Assembly: GCF_002215215.1 (NCBI RefSeq)
Contig: NZ_CP018632.1
Location: 4,460,501-4,524,500 of the forward strand
Length of the DNA: 64,000 nt
Source of the DNA: Granulosicoccus antarcticus IMCC3135
GTDB taxonomy: Bacteria; Pseudomonadota; Gammaproteobacteria; Granulosicoccales; Granulosicoccaceae
Reading direction: 5' to 3'
A program made the translations under genes and the position numbers. Within the stretch, counting starts at the first letter, position 1. The number at the start of each line of letters is the position of its first letter. Below, in pieces: positions 27,101-34,341 of this stretch. Below the pieces are notes generated by a model. The model had not been told where the DNA came from. It was given only the letters and a program-made list of their open reading frames with translations, and made no database searches.

Positions 27101-27154
27101 GCTTGCTGGCTTGTGGCAGGCGTGAACAGATCGATCAGGGACTGCGCTCGATAG

Positions 27155-27523
27155 CTATCGCTCTATATCCGCAATATGACAATCAGCGCAGGCACGAACC
27201 GGTCCATGAGCCTCACCAGCCAGCAGCTTCTCCTCGTGGCAGCCACGACAGAGACCATGAAACTGCTCCTCCAGTTTCAGGCTAGTCTGCATTTCTCTCA
27301 CATGGCAGTCCAGGCATAATCCAGAGCCCGTATTGTCACCAAAATTATGATGGCATTGCAGACATTGCTGCTTGGCATGGTCAGTGTGCGCAAAGGTCAT
27401 GGGCAAGTTCGGCTGATAGCGAACCTGCTGATTCAATGACTGATAAAACTGAGTCGAGGCAAGCATTAACCAGCCGAATATCAGCAATGCAAGCAGCAGT
27501 ACAAGCTGCAGAACCGGTTTCAT
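27155..27523 (-). CDS. Membrane-anchored tetraheme c-type cytochrome
   Basis: 122 residues with an uncleaved-looking N-terminal helix (~3-22) and four CXXCH motifs at residues 54-58 (CLQCH), 70-74 (CLDCH), 92-96 (CRGCH) and 112-116 (CADCH). Extra His residues (H46, H49, H59, H89, H106) could be distal ligands, as in cytochrome c3/NapC-like bis-His hemes. It overlaps the upstream membrane protein gene by ATGA and is the last gene of the aau operon. Probable role: electron transfer between the periplasm and the membrane quinone/b-type partner (inference). Confidence 0.85.
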   Translation of the reverse strand: MKPVLQLVLLLALLIFGWLMLASTQFYQSLNQQVRYQPNLPMTFAHTDHAKQQCLQCHHNFGDNTGSGLCLDCHVREMQTSLKLEEQFHGLCRGCHEEKLLAGEAHGPVRACADCHIADIER

Positions 27524-28167
27524 GGCAACCTGACGTTCAACGATGCAGCTAGCCCAAGCGCCAGAAAAACGGCCAGAACAAAAAACACAGCCGAAGAAAA
27601 CCCTCTAGCAGGAACCCATCTAAGTATCAGAGCAGGCAATACTGCCGCAACCACCAGCAGTGCCAGCAGTGCAAATTGCACCGGCCCGCGGATATACAAA
27701 CCACTGATTGTCACGTGACCGATGATAGCAAGCAGTGCAAGCCAGCTCAGGCGACGGTGCCAGCGGCGAAAGGCGGCGCCACTGACAAAGGAGCGTTTGA
27801 TGGGCAACCTGTCTGCCGTCACGATCAACAAGATGATCAGCAGGAAACCGATCACGCCGAACCACATATAGGCAGGAGCTCCCGGCTTCAGGTATTCCAG
27901 TAACAGTGGATCGATGAGCAGAAAAAACAGCGCATGCGCAACGATTAACAGTAGTACAACGTAACTGCAGGCTCGATGGTAGCGCGTGGCAATACCAGCG
28001 CTGTGCTGCATGAACAAATAGATGAGACCTGCCATGGCTGAAAAGCCCAGTCCATTGGCAAAATCCCAGACCCAGCCAGCCCCGACTCTGCCACTGCCCG
28101 CATTGACCATCAGCAAGACAGTAGCAAATATGCCCGGCGACAGCCTATCGGGCACAGAGTGAGGCAA
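27520..28167 (-). CDS. Polytopic membrane protein, ferric-reductase-like b-type cytochrome candidate
   Basis: 215 residues with about six hydrophobic helices. His pairs in RYHRACSYVVLLLIVAHALFF and WHRRLSWLALLAIIGHVTISG are spaced like the bis-His heme b ligands of ferric reductase-like transmembrane domains. No flavin- or NAD-binding domain follows. It overlaps the tetraheme cytochrome gene by 4 bp, so the two probably form a membrane complex that passes electrons from the amine dehydrogenase chain, or back to it (inference). Confidence 0.75.
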   Translation of the reverse strand: MPHSVPDRLSPGIFATVLLMVNAGSGRVGAGWVWDFANGLGFSAMAGLIYLFMQHSAGIATRYHRACSYVVLLLIVAHALFFLLIDPLLLEYLKPGAPAYMWFGVIGFLLIILLIVTADRLPIKRSFVSGAAFRRWHRRLSWLALLAIIGHVTISGLYIRGPVQFALLALLVVAAVLPALILRWVPARGFSSAVFFVLAVFLALGLAASLNVRLP

Positions 28168-28176
28168 AAGAACCGA

Positions 28177-28785
28177 CTACTTACCTGTCTGGCTGTAGTA
28201 CTCGGCAACGTCCTTTATCTCTTGCTCATCGAACATTCTGGCTATGTTGTTCATCGGTGGCCCCACTCGACTACCTGAGCGAAAGGCCAGCAATTGAGCT
28301 TCCAGATATTCCTTTTTTTGCCCTGCCAGGTTAGGCCATTCCTGGTTGACGGTCTTGCCTTCCACGCCGTGGCATGAAATACATTTACCCCGAATATTCG
28401 CACCGGGCAGACTCGCGCTTGCCATTGTGGGTCCACCCGCCGCTGGCAAGCTGGCGTAATGTTCGCTCAAGGCTTCAATTTGCGCATCGTCAAGATCCTG
28501 GACAAACACGCTCATCGTTGGCACCTCTCTGCTGCCATCACGAACAGCCTTGATCTGAGTGGCCATATATCCGGCTTTCTGGCCAGCCAGATTGGGCCAC
28601 TCGGCACTGGGCGAGATGCCGTCGGCACCGTGACAGGCGCTACAGCTTGCTACCAGTTTCGTCATCTCTTCAGGCGAGACTGACGCGACCTGCTGCGTAT
28701 CAGCAATACTGACATTGCCAATCGTGCACAGTGTGGCAGCGAGCAAGGAATGCACTACCATCGAGGACAACTTTGAAGATTTCAT
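28177..28785 (-). CDS. Diheme cytochrome c (c4-like)
   Basis: 202 residues from the ATG at 28785 (AGGA 9 bases upstream); an earlier codon at 28803 is less likely. Signal peptide to about VSIADT, then two homologous class I domains: CSACHGADGISPSAEWPNLAGQ and CISCHGVEGKTVNQEWPNLAGQ. The Met in VPTMSVF and PPMNNIAR are candidate sixth ligands. Periplasmic two-heme electron carrier, fitting a link from the amine dehydrogenase or its monoheme cytochrome to an oxidase. Confidence 0.9.
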   Translation of the reverse strand: MKSSKLSSMVVHSLLAATLCTIGNVSIADTQQVASVSPEEMTKLVASCSACHGADGISPSAEWPNLAGQKAGYMATQIKAVRDGSREVPTMSVFVQDLDDAQIEALSEHYASLPAAGGPTMASASLPGANIRGKCISCHGVEGKTVNQEWPNLAGQKKEYLEAQLLAFRSGSRVGPPMNNIARMFDEQEIKDVAEYYSQTGK

Positions 28786-28799
28786 AAACACGATTCCTG

Positions 28800-29231
28800 T
28801 CACTCGTCTTTCGCTAGAGGTTCATCTAAAAGTTTGGCCCGATAGTCGAACACTTCAAACAAGGGCTTTTTCCGATATTCAGCCACTTCGTCTGCACTGT
28901 AGTGTTGCCAACTGGCAGGCAGGCTTTCCCCGGCAAACTGCTCGATACTCCAATTGATCAATTCGGCCAATTGATCACTATCCAACGGTGAGTTGGCAGA
29001 GCCAGGAACCCGGATGATATATTCACGCCCTTCCTGTGAGCTCAGAAAACGACCTATCGAGTCTGTCAGTCTGGGAACACCACGACCACCACTACCATCG
29101 GGGGTATGACAACCCTGACACAAGATCTGATAATTCGACTTGGCCCGCATCGCGTTGAAATCTGCACAAAGGGCAGTTGGCAAAAGACTGCTGACCAGCA
29201 GTGCAACAAGGCCAACGGGCTTCACCCTCAT
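28800..29231 (-). CDS. Periplasmic monoheme cytochrome c without an evident Met ligand
   Basis: 143 residues from the ATG at 29231, which overlaps the stop of the amine dehydrogenase small subunit gene (ATGA). Signal peptide MRVKPVGLVALLVSSLLPTALCA, then one heme motif CQGCH followed by TPDGSGGRGVPRL. No methionine occurs after the heme motif, so the usual class I Met ligand is absent; a His in SWQHYSA or another residue would have to serve, or the heme is five-coordinate. Position directly after aauA suggests the first electron acceptor or a maturation factor (inference). Confidence 0.8.
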   Translation of the reverse strand: MRVKPVGLVALLVSSLLPTALCADFNAMRAKSNYQILCQGCHTPDGSGGRGVPRLTDSIGRFLSSQEGREYIIRVPGSANSPLDSDQLAELINWSIEQFAGESLPASWQHYSADEVAEYRKKPLFEVFDYRAKLLDEPLAKDE

Positions 29232-29740
29232 TCCTCGAAAGCCAGACCCACCAGCACCGCCGTTGAGCAATGGTAGATTGTGCTGGACGAACCCAGGCAC
29301 CAATTGATGTCATTGGATTTGTCGGAGCGATACAGCGGTCTGTCCCTTTCGTCGCGTTGACAGAGGCAAGTCGCGCACTGCGTTACGCCACAACAATCGT
29401 TATAGGATATGACGTAATTACGTCCGTCCTCAGGATTGCGGCAGGTACCAATCCAGGTGATCGTCGACATCTCGGTACCCGCTGGGCAGCTGTTATAGGT
29501 ACCACCACAGCATTCACACAGAAATCCATCGATCGCACAATAGCGCCAGTAATCACAACTGGTCGGATCACCGGTTTCAGGCGGCTTCTGCGGTGTCTCT
29601 GCCGCTCGTGCCACGGGCAACAAGGGGATGCCGGCGACACCGACCAATGCGGTACCCACACCTTTCAGCATGCCTCGTCGCGAGCTTCTTTGTGCAACGC
29701 CACGTGCAGATTTTTCGAAGAAATAATCAAGCATTTTCAT
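29228..29740 (-). CDS. aauA: Aromatic amine dehydrogenase light (TTQ) subunit
   Basis: 170 residues. Tat signal with SRRGMLK (~20-26) and cleavage after LPVARA. The Cys-rich mature part matches methylamine/aromatic amine dehydrogenase small subunits: CDYWRYCAIDG, CECCGGT, TWIGTC, YNDCCG, NDINWC and a VLVGLA end. Trp96 and Trp147 align with the two tryptophans that make tryptophan tryptophylquinone, and Asp115 aligns with the catalytic base. CCGGT, WIGTC and the C-terminus favour the aromatic-amine type (AauA) over MauA. Periplasmic; oxidises primary amines to aldehyde and ammonia with the AauB subunit. Confidence 0.92.
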   Translation of the reverse strand: MKMLDYFFEKSARGVAQRSSRRGMLKGVGTALVGVAGIPLLPVARAAETPQKPPETGDPTSCDYWRYCAIDGFLCECCGGTYNSCPAGTEMSTITWIGTCRNPEDGRNYVISYNDCCGVTQCATCLCQRDERDRPLYRSDKSNDINWCLGSSSTIYHCSTAVLVGLAFEE

Positions 29741-29742
29741 GT

Positions 29743-30372
29743 TTATTCAACCTCCGCCAGATCAGTCATTTTGGGTTCCGCATTTTTCTTTGACAGGTAG
29801 TCCTGTATTGAACCTACCTTGCGCTCCTTGGCTTCAAACAGACTGTCAAGGTGCTCACGCGAATTGATGATGCCCATGGAGGCCACCTTGCCTTGCTCGT
29901 CGATCAGTACCGCATAGGGTAGTTTGGCAACCCCATAACGCTTGCCCAGCAATTCGGATATCACGTAAGGGAAACGCTCCAGGCCGAAACGGTTGACATA
30001 CGACTTATGATCCAGCTCCATGCCATCAGAGGCAAGAACCAGATCAACCCAATCGGACTCGGCCTTGGCCGCCGTCTTCAGAGCAGGAACCAGGGTCTTG
30101 CAGATGGGGCAGTCTGGTGACAACCAGAATATCAATTGGGATTTACCCGACTTTTTGGAGTCACCAATCTGCACCATCTGCGAGGTCAGCGTTTGCAATG
30201 ACATGGCGGGTGCAATCTGACCCACTTCGATATTCTGATTGACGGCCAGGGCTCCTGCAGGGGCCACTCTTTCGTAGAGCACGCCAATCTGGCGAGTCAG
30301 TGCATAGATGACAAAGGCCATGACTAACACGACAATCCACAAAAAAAGGTTCGATATCAATAACAGACTCAT
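29743..30372 (-). CDS. aauD: MauD/AauD-like thioredoxin-fold maturation protein
   Basis: 209 residues. N-terminal membrane anchor (SLLLISNLFLWIVVLVMAFVIYAL), then a periplasmic thioredoxin/peroxiredoxin-like domain with LSPDCPICKTLVPALK (CPIC redox motif) and LPYAVLIDEQGKV. MauD proteins are needed to form or proof-read the six disulfides of the light subunit. The stop lies 2 bp before aauA and the start 5 bp after aauE, the order seen in mau/aau operons. Confidence 0.9.
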   Translation of the reverse strand: MSLLLISNLFLWIVVLVMAFVIYALTRQIGVLYERVAPAGALAVNQNIEVGQIAPAMSLQTLTSQMVQIGDSKKSGKSQLIFWLSPDCPICKTLVPALKTAAKAESDWVDLVLASDGMELDHKSYVNRFGLERFPYVISELLGKRYGVAKLPYAVLIDEQGKVASMGIINSREHLDSLFEAKERKVGSIQDYLSKKNAEPKMTDLAEVE

Positions 30373-30377
30373 GATCG

Positions 30378-30938
30378 TTAACTCCGCTTCAGCCGTTGGA
30401 GCTTTTGCCCACTACTGATCAGTTGTTCCGCGCTGAGATAGAGCAGAACCATTAAAAGGGCCAGACCAACAACCAGCAACAAGGCAGCCAGTGGCAATGC
30501 TTGATAGATGCCCGCGTCGGACAATGGCAGGAGGCACAACAGCGCCATGATCACGAGAACAACATTGCGAATCAGCAAATGATGACTGATGCTGGTATCC
30601 GCACCAGAAGGACCGCTGCAACCACAATCCATATTCAATTGTCCCTGCCACAACTGTCGCGCCATTGCCAGTAAATAAGCTGACAACAAACAGGCCGCCA
30701 GTGATGCACCCATCCATCGTGTAGCCGGCAATACGATCAGAACCCCGGTGGCGATCTCCACAGAACCGACACATTTGACCACCTGAGCATTGACCCACTT
30801 CCCGGGCATGCCATAGCTGGCAAAGACCTTGATGTAATAGTCAAGGTTGGCAGAGCTCACCTTGTGGATTCCGGCACTGGCAAACAGCCACAGGAAAAAG
30901 AACGTGATGGCGTGTCCTGCTATTGCGCTCATTTGCAT
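30378..30938 (-). CDS. aauE: MauE/AauE-like membrane maturation protein
   Basis: 186 residues, four to five membrane helices of the DoxX/MauE type: FFFLWLFASAGIHKVSS, VKCVGSVEIATGVLIVLPA, and the characteristic MDCGCSGPSG turn between helices. Conserved Cys pair in DCGC may exchange disulfides with AauD. Required with MauD for stable light subunit in known systems. It lies 6 bp behind the aauB stop. Confidence 0.9.
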   Translation of the reverse strand: MQMSAIAGHAITFFFLWLFASAGIHKVSSANLDYYIKVFASYGMPGKWVNAQVVKCVGSVEIATGVLIVLPATRWMGASLAACLLSAYLLAMARQLWQGQLNMDCGCSGPSGADTSISHHLLIRNVVLVIMALLCLLPLSDAGIYQALPLAALLLVVGLALLMVLLYLSAEQLISSGQKLQRLKRS

Positions 30939-30944
30939 GACGAC

Positions 30945-32156
30945 CTAGTAGCTCTCATGCAGTAGCAGAGGTGTCTGATTGCCAAAGTCACTGAGCGTCT
31001 GTATGTATTCACCACTGGTAGCGTCGAACACATCCAGATTCATCTCACCATTGGTGACCACCAGAGTTGGCTTGTCGCCCCGTGTCAGTGCCAGCGAAAG
31101 CCCATGAGAAGGCAGTTCGATCACTTTTACGCGCTCCTTCGTCTGTACATCGAATACCCAGACCTGAGAGCCACCGTGTGTCTGTGTACCTTCAGCGCCA
31201 TCGGCCTGGAAAATGATGTACACCAGCCCCTGATCATCACTGTGAATCAGACCAATACCACTGGGACGCCAGTTCTCCTGCTGCTGTTCCTCACTTACCA
31301 GGCTCCACTCTTCCACATATTCAGCCACCTCGCCTTGCAGGTTGATGGTGTGCATGGTGCCGCGAAAGCTTGGAAAGTAGGCGATTCCATCGACAATCGC
31401 GGGGTGTTCAAAGATCGCTGTATCATCCGAATCAAAAAAGGATTCCATACGTTGTTGCGATTTCAGCTGGCCACTCTCATCCAGCACCGTCGTCATCATG
31501 GCGCCATCACTGCACAGCGAAGCCACGCTGCGCTCGCCGGTGGGAAAAGTCAGCACACAGCCCGGAGTAGAGATCGTGTCGATGATTTCCTCCGAGTCAA
31601 GATCAACCACGGTAAACGAGGTGGCCGGGTTCAGATTGGCAGCTACCAGTAACTGCTGATCACCGGTTACCGCCATGGCATAACGTTCCGGCAACGCCTG
31701 CAGCCGCTCGGTAGGCCATATCAATTCCTTCTTGATCTTCAATGTGCTGCGATCGTAGATGGCAAGCACATCCGTTCTGGGGCCGCGGCCACCGCGCTCG
31801 TGGAAGGTTTCCAGCACGTAGAATTCGGAGCGCTCCTTATGCTGTGCAAAGTTGCCCAGCAGGCTCTTGTGCACCATGCCTTTGATACGCTTGGCATGTG
31901 TCTTCTCCAGGGCATCCAGAATAATGACTTTGCCACCATAGTGATTGAAGAAGCTCGCCTCATCCACCATGATCCAGCTTTCCGGGTAGCTCTCAGGCAG
32001 GGAAAGCACCACGCCGGTCTCTTCGATGGGGAGTGGCGGTGGTAGCTCCGCGTCTGTCTTCGTGGTTTGCGCATTGGCTGAGCCTGCAGCGCAAATGCCA
32101 AATATGGCCAGAGCAAGAAGCCTGCGTGGCAGCTTTGTTGGTATATATGGACGCAT
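30945..32156 (-). CDS. aauB: Aromatic amine dehydrogenase heavy subunit
   Basis: 403 residues from the ATG at 32156, backed by AGGAG 7 bases upstream; earlier in-frame codons (32186, 32264) lack this. Signal peptide LLALAIFGICAAGSANA. Mature part is a seven-bladed beta-propeller: SWIMVDEASFFNHYGGKVIILDA, LAIYDRSTLKIKKELIWPTERL, FTVVDLDSEEIIDTISTPGC, GSQVWVFDVQTKERVKVIELP and DVFDATSGEYIQTL are blade strands typical of MauB/AauB. Periplasmic partner of the TTQ subunit. First gene of an eight-gene operon running to 27155. Confidence 0.9.
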   Translation of the reverse strand: MRPYIPTKLPRRLLALAIFGICAAGSANAQTTKTDAELPPPLPIEETGVVLSLPESYPESWIMVDEASFFNHYGGKVIILDALEKTHAKRIKGMVHKSLLGNFAQHKERSEFYVLETFHERGGRGPRTDVLAIYDRSTLKIKKELIWPTERLQALPERYAMAVTGDQQLLVAANLNPATSFTVVDLDSEEIIDTISTPGCVLTFPTGERSVASLCSDGAMMTTVLDESGQLKSQQRMESFFDSDDTAIFEHPAIVDGIAYFPSFRGTMHTINLQGEVAEYVEEWSLVSEEQQQENWRPSGIGLIHSDDQGLVYIIFQADGAEGTQTHGGSQVWVFDVQTKERVKVIELPSHGLSLALTRGDKPTLVVTNGEMNLDVFDATSGEYIQTLSDFGNQTPLLLHESY

Positions 32157-32234
32157 CTGCTGACTCCTGAGATTGGATGTTCTCATCTGACACCGAGTTC
32201 TCCAGCCAGCGGCCGGTCGGACTCCTTGCCCATG

Positions 32235-32265
32235 ATATTGCGACAATATAGGTTGCAAACGCAAC
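32235..32265. promoter_or_regulatory. Palindromes in the aauB promoter, probable MarR operator
   Basis: GTTGC (32252-32256) and GCAAC (32261-32265) are perfect inverted arms around AAAC, lying between the -35 and -10. ATATTG (32235-32240) and CAATAT (32244-32249) form a second perfect palindrome over the -10. A related GGTTACAAACTCAA lies at the MarR gene's 3' end (near 32391-32404). Binding by the MarR protein at 32400-32891 would block polymerase; inference from placement. Confidence 0.5.
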
Positions 32266-32271
32266 TGTCAA
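32245..32271 (-). promoter_or_regulatory. Candidate sigma-70 promoter of the aau operon
   Basis: On the reverse strand a perfect -35 TTGACA (32266-32271) is followed by TATATT (32245-32250) with a 15-bp spacer, or TATTGT at 17 bp. It is about 90 bp upstream of the aauB ATG. The spacer holds the palindrome GTTGC-GTTT-GCAAC. Confidence 0.6.
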
Positions 32272-32399
32272 CAAAACAAATTCAGGGCTCTCAGGCGCGC
32301 AATGAGATTAACCAGATCACGGGAAACGCGAAGACATACGCTTTAATACAAGCCAGGCAATGCAAGCTCGACAGTATTTGAAAAATACCGGTTACAAAC

Positions 32400-32891
32400 T
32401 CAATCGTGTTTCTGATCGGCGTGCTGGATCAGGCCAAGAGAACGCTCGAGAGCATCCAGAGCCTTGAGAAATCCACGTCGCTCCTCGGCGCTCAGACAGG
32501 ACAGGATATCTCGCTCCTTCTCCAGCACCACGGGGGCAACCTCTTTATGCAACGCTACACCTTTTTCAGTCAGTTGCAACTGCACTTCTCTGTGACCATC
32601 GTCCAGACGCTTCACTATTCCCATTTCCACAAGGCGGTTAGTGCCACGGCTGATGCGCGACTTGTGAGTACGTGTGCAGTAGACGATCAGTTGGGCTGTA
32701 CAGCTTCCCTGTGAAGCAAGCGTTGCAATAATTCGCCACTCGGCAATACTGATACCGAACTGATCGGCATACACATTGGAAATCTCGTTACTGACTTCAA
32801 TCGCCAGGCGATTGAGCTGGAAGGGCGTAAATTTGAGAAGATCGAATTGAGCCAACGTAGTTACCGTATTGTGTTTGACAGTATTGCGCAT
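32400..32891 (-). CDS. MarR-family transcriptional regulator
   Basis: 163 residues from the ATG at 32891 (32918 is an alternative; neither has a strong Shine-Dalgarno). Winged helix: [83 protein letters not shown], then a C-terminal dimer helix. The wing DDGHREVQL replaces the usual DRR/DGR turn. It lies upstream of aauB on the same strand, 243 bp from the aauB start, so it is the obvious candidate regulator of amine oxidation. Ligand unknown, perhaps an aromatic amine. Confidence 0.88.
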   Translation of the reverse strand: MRNTVKHNTVTTLAQFDLLKFTPFQLNRLAIEVSNEISNVYADQFGISIAEWRIIATLASQGSCTAQLIVYCTRTHKSRISRGTNRLVEMGIVKRLDDGHREVQLQLTEKGVALHKEVAPVVLEKERDILSCLSAEERRGFLKALDALERSLGLIQHADQKHD

Positions 32892-33015
32892 GCAAACAAT
32901 TGACCGTCGCCACTGCAACGGTCAGATTTCCACACCAGGCTCCTCTATTATAGTAGATCATTCCCGGGCCACGCACCTTGCGACTTTCGCGGTTACGTAG
33001 AACAACTAAGCGAAC

Positions 33016-34341
33016 TTACTCCGACTCCGCCACACTCAGAAAACTGTTCACGCTATCAATATCATTCTCCGACAGCGTACCGGCAGCCGCTTTCAGGCTA
33101 AGTGAATTGATGATGTAATCGTAGCGAGCACCCGCATAGTCTGACTGTGCACTGAAGGTATCGCGCAAGGCTTGCAACACTTCAACCGAGGTACGCGTTC
33201 CTGCACGAAACCCTGCCTCTGTCGCTTCAGCCGCCTTCTGAGTCGAGACCAGAGCCTGACGCAATGCATTCACGCGACTGATGGTTGCCTCTACCCCCCG
33301 ATAACCATCACGAGTCTGCTGTACGGTGGCACGTTCCTGAGCCAGCAGCAGATCATCGGATGATCTTGCCAGGGCACGGGCTTGTGCCACTTGTGACTTG
33401 ATACGTCCGCCCGTCAGTATGGGTACCTGTAACTGCAACTTGATTTCGGCAACATCAGTGTCGGAGGAACTACTCAGATCAGTCGTACTTGAGGCTGCGG
33501 TGCCTATCAGATCCAGTGTCGGGTAGCGGCTAGCACGCTCGATATCAACCTGCGTATTGTTGCTGTCATTGAGCAAACGGGCGATGACCAGTTCCAGGTT
33601 CTGATCCTTGGCCATATCAACCCAGGCATCGATATTCGCAGGCTCAGGTGGCACTAATGGCAGATCATCAGCAGGCACGGCCAGCTCATCCGGGTTTTCA
33701 CCGGTAATCAGAAGCAGTGCTTCACGGGCTGTAGACACCTGATTGGTGGCGGCGATTTCCTGTGCCGTAGCCAGATCATATTGAGCCTGTGCAGAGCGTA
33801 CATCGGTTACCGGCACCAGGCCCACCTCGAAGCGTCGTTCTGCCTGCTCAAGCTGCCGACTGATGGCCTCAAGCTCCGACTGACTGAACTCCAGATTGAC
33901 CTGAGCACGCAGCACGTCAAAGTAGGCGGTCGCCACGCGCAGAATCAGTGTTTGTCCCAGCGCCTGATACTGTGCCTCCGCCTGCATGACATTCTGTTCG
34001 GCCTGATCCAGCAACTTGCCATTGGCACGGTTGAACAGTGTCTGGCTCAGACTCAAGGACAAGGCTGTCTCGTTATAAGGTCCCTCACCATCATCGGCCA
34101 GCGTACTGATACCGGCCTCGGCACCCAACGTCAATTGCGGCAGAAATGCGGACCTGGCCAGTGGCGACAGTTGACGTGCAGCCTCCAGGTCAAACTGCGC
34201 TGCCGAGTATTCTGCGTCGTAGACGACGGCCTGGTCGTACACCTGCCGAAGATCGGCAGAGTGTGCGGCAGCAACCCAGAGACTCGGCACAACAAACAGT
34301 GCTATGCGGACGTAATCAGACGTGCGTGAAGTTCTGCTCAT
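33016..34341 (-). CDS. tolC: TolC-family outer-membrane efflux channel
   Basis: 441 residues with a signal peptide ending near AAAHSA, then DLRQVYDQAVVYDAEYSAAQFDLEAA at the start of the first coiled-coil repeat. Two homologous outer-membrane-efflux repeats follow (LRVATAYFDVLRAQ and QTRDGYRGVEATISRVNALRQALVSTQKAAEATEAGF, with RTSVEVLQALRDTFSAQSDYAGARYDYI). This is the trimeric channel of tripartite pumps or type I secretion. Its ATG overlaps the RND stop (34338-34341), so it belongs to the efflux operon. The symbol marks the family only. Confidence 0.9.
   Translation of the reverse strand: MSRTSRTSDYVRIALFVVPSLWVAAAHSADLRQVYDQAVVYDAEYSAAQFDLEAARQLSPLARSAFLPQLTLGAEAGISTLADDGEGPYNETALSLSLSQTLFNRANGKLLDQAEQNVMQAEAQYQALGQTLILRVATAYFDVLRAQVNLEFSQSELEAISRQLEQAERRFEVGLVPVTDVRSAQAQYDLATAQEIAATNQVSTAREALLLITGENPDELAVPADDLPLVPPEPANIDAWVDMAKDQNLELVIARLLNDSNNTQVDIERASRYPTLDLIGTAASSTTDLSSSSDTDVAEIKLQLQVPILTGGRIKSQVAQARALARSSDDLLLAQERATVQQTRDGYRGVEATISRVNALRQALVSTQKAAEATEAGFRAGTRTSVEVLQALRDTFSAQSDYAGARYDYIINSLSLKAAAGTLSENDIDSVNSFLSVAESE

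Noticed and set aside
29228-32156. Methylamine dehydrogenase (mauBEDA)
   Set aside because: Light-subunit details (CCGGT, WIGTC, C-terminus) and lack of mauF, mauG and amicyanin genes fit aromatic amine dehydrogenase better; substrate remains untested.
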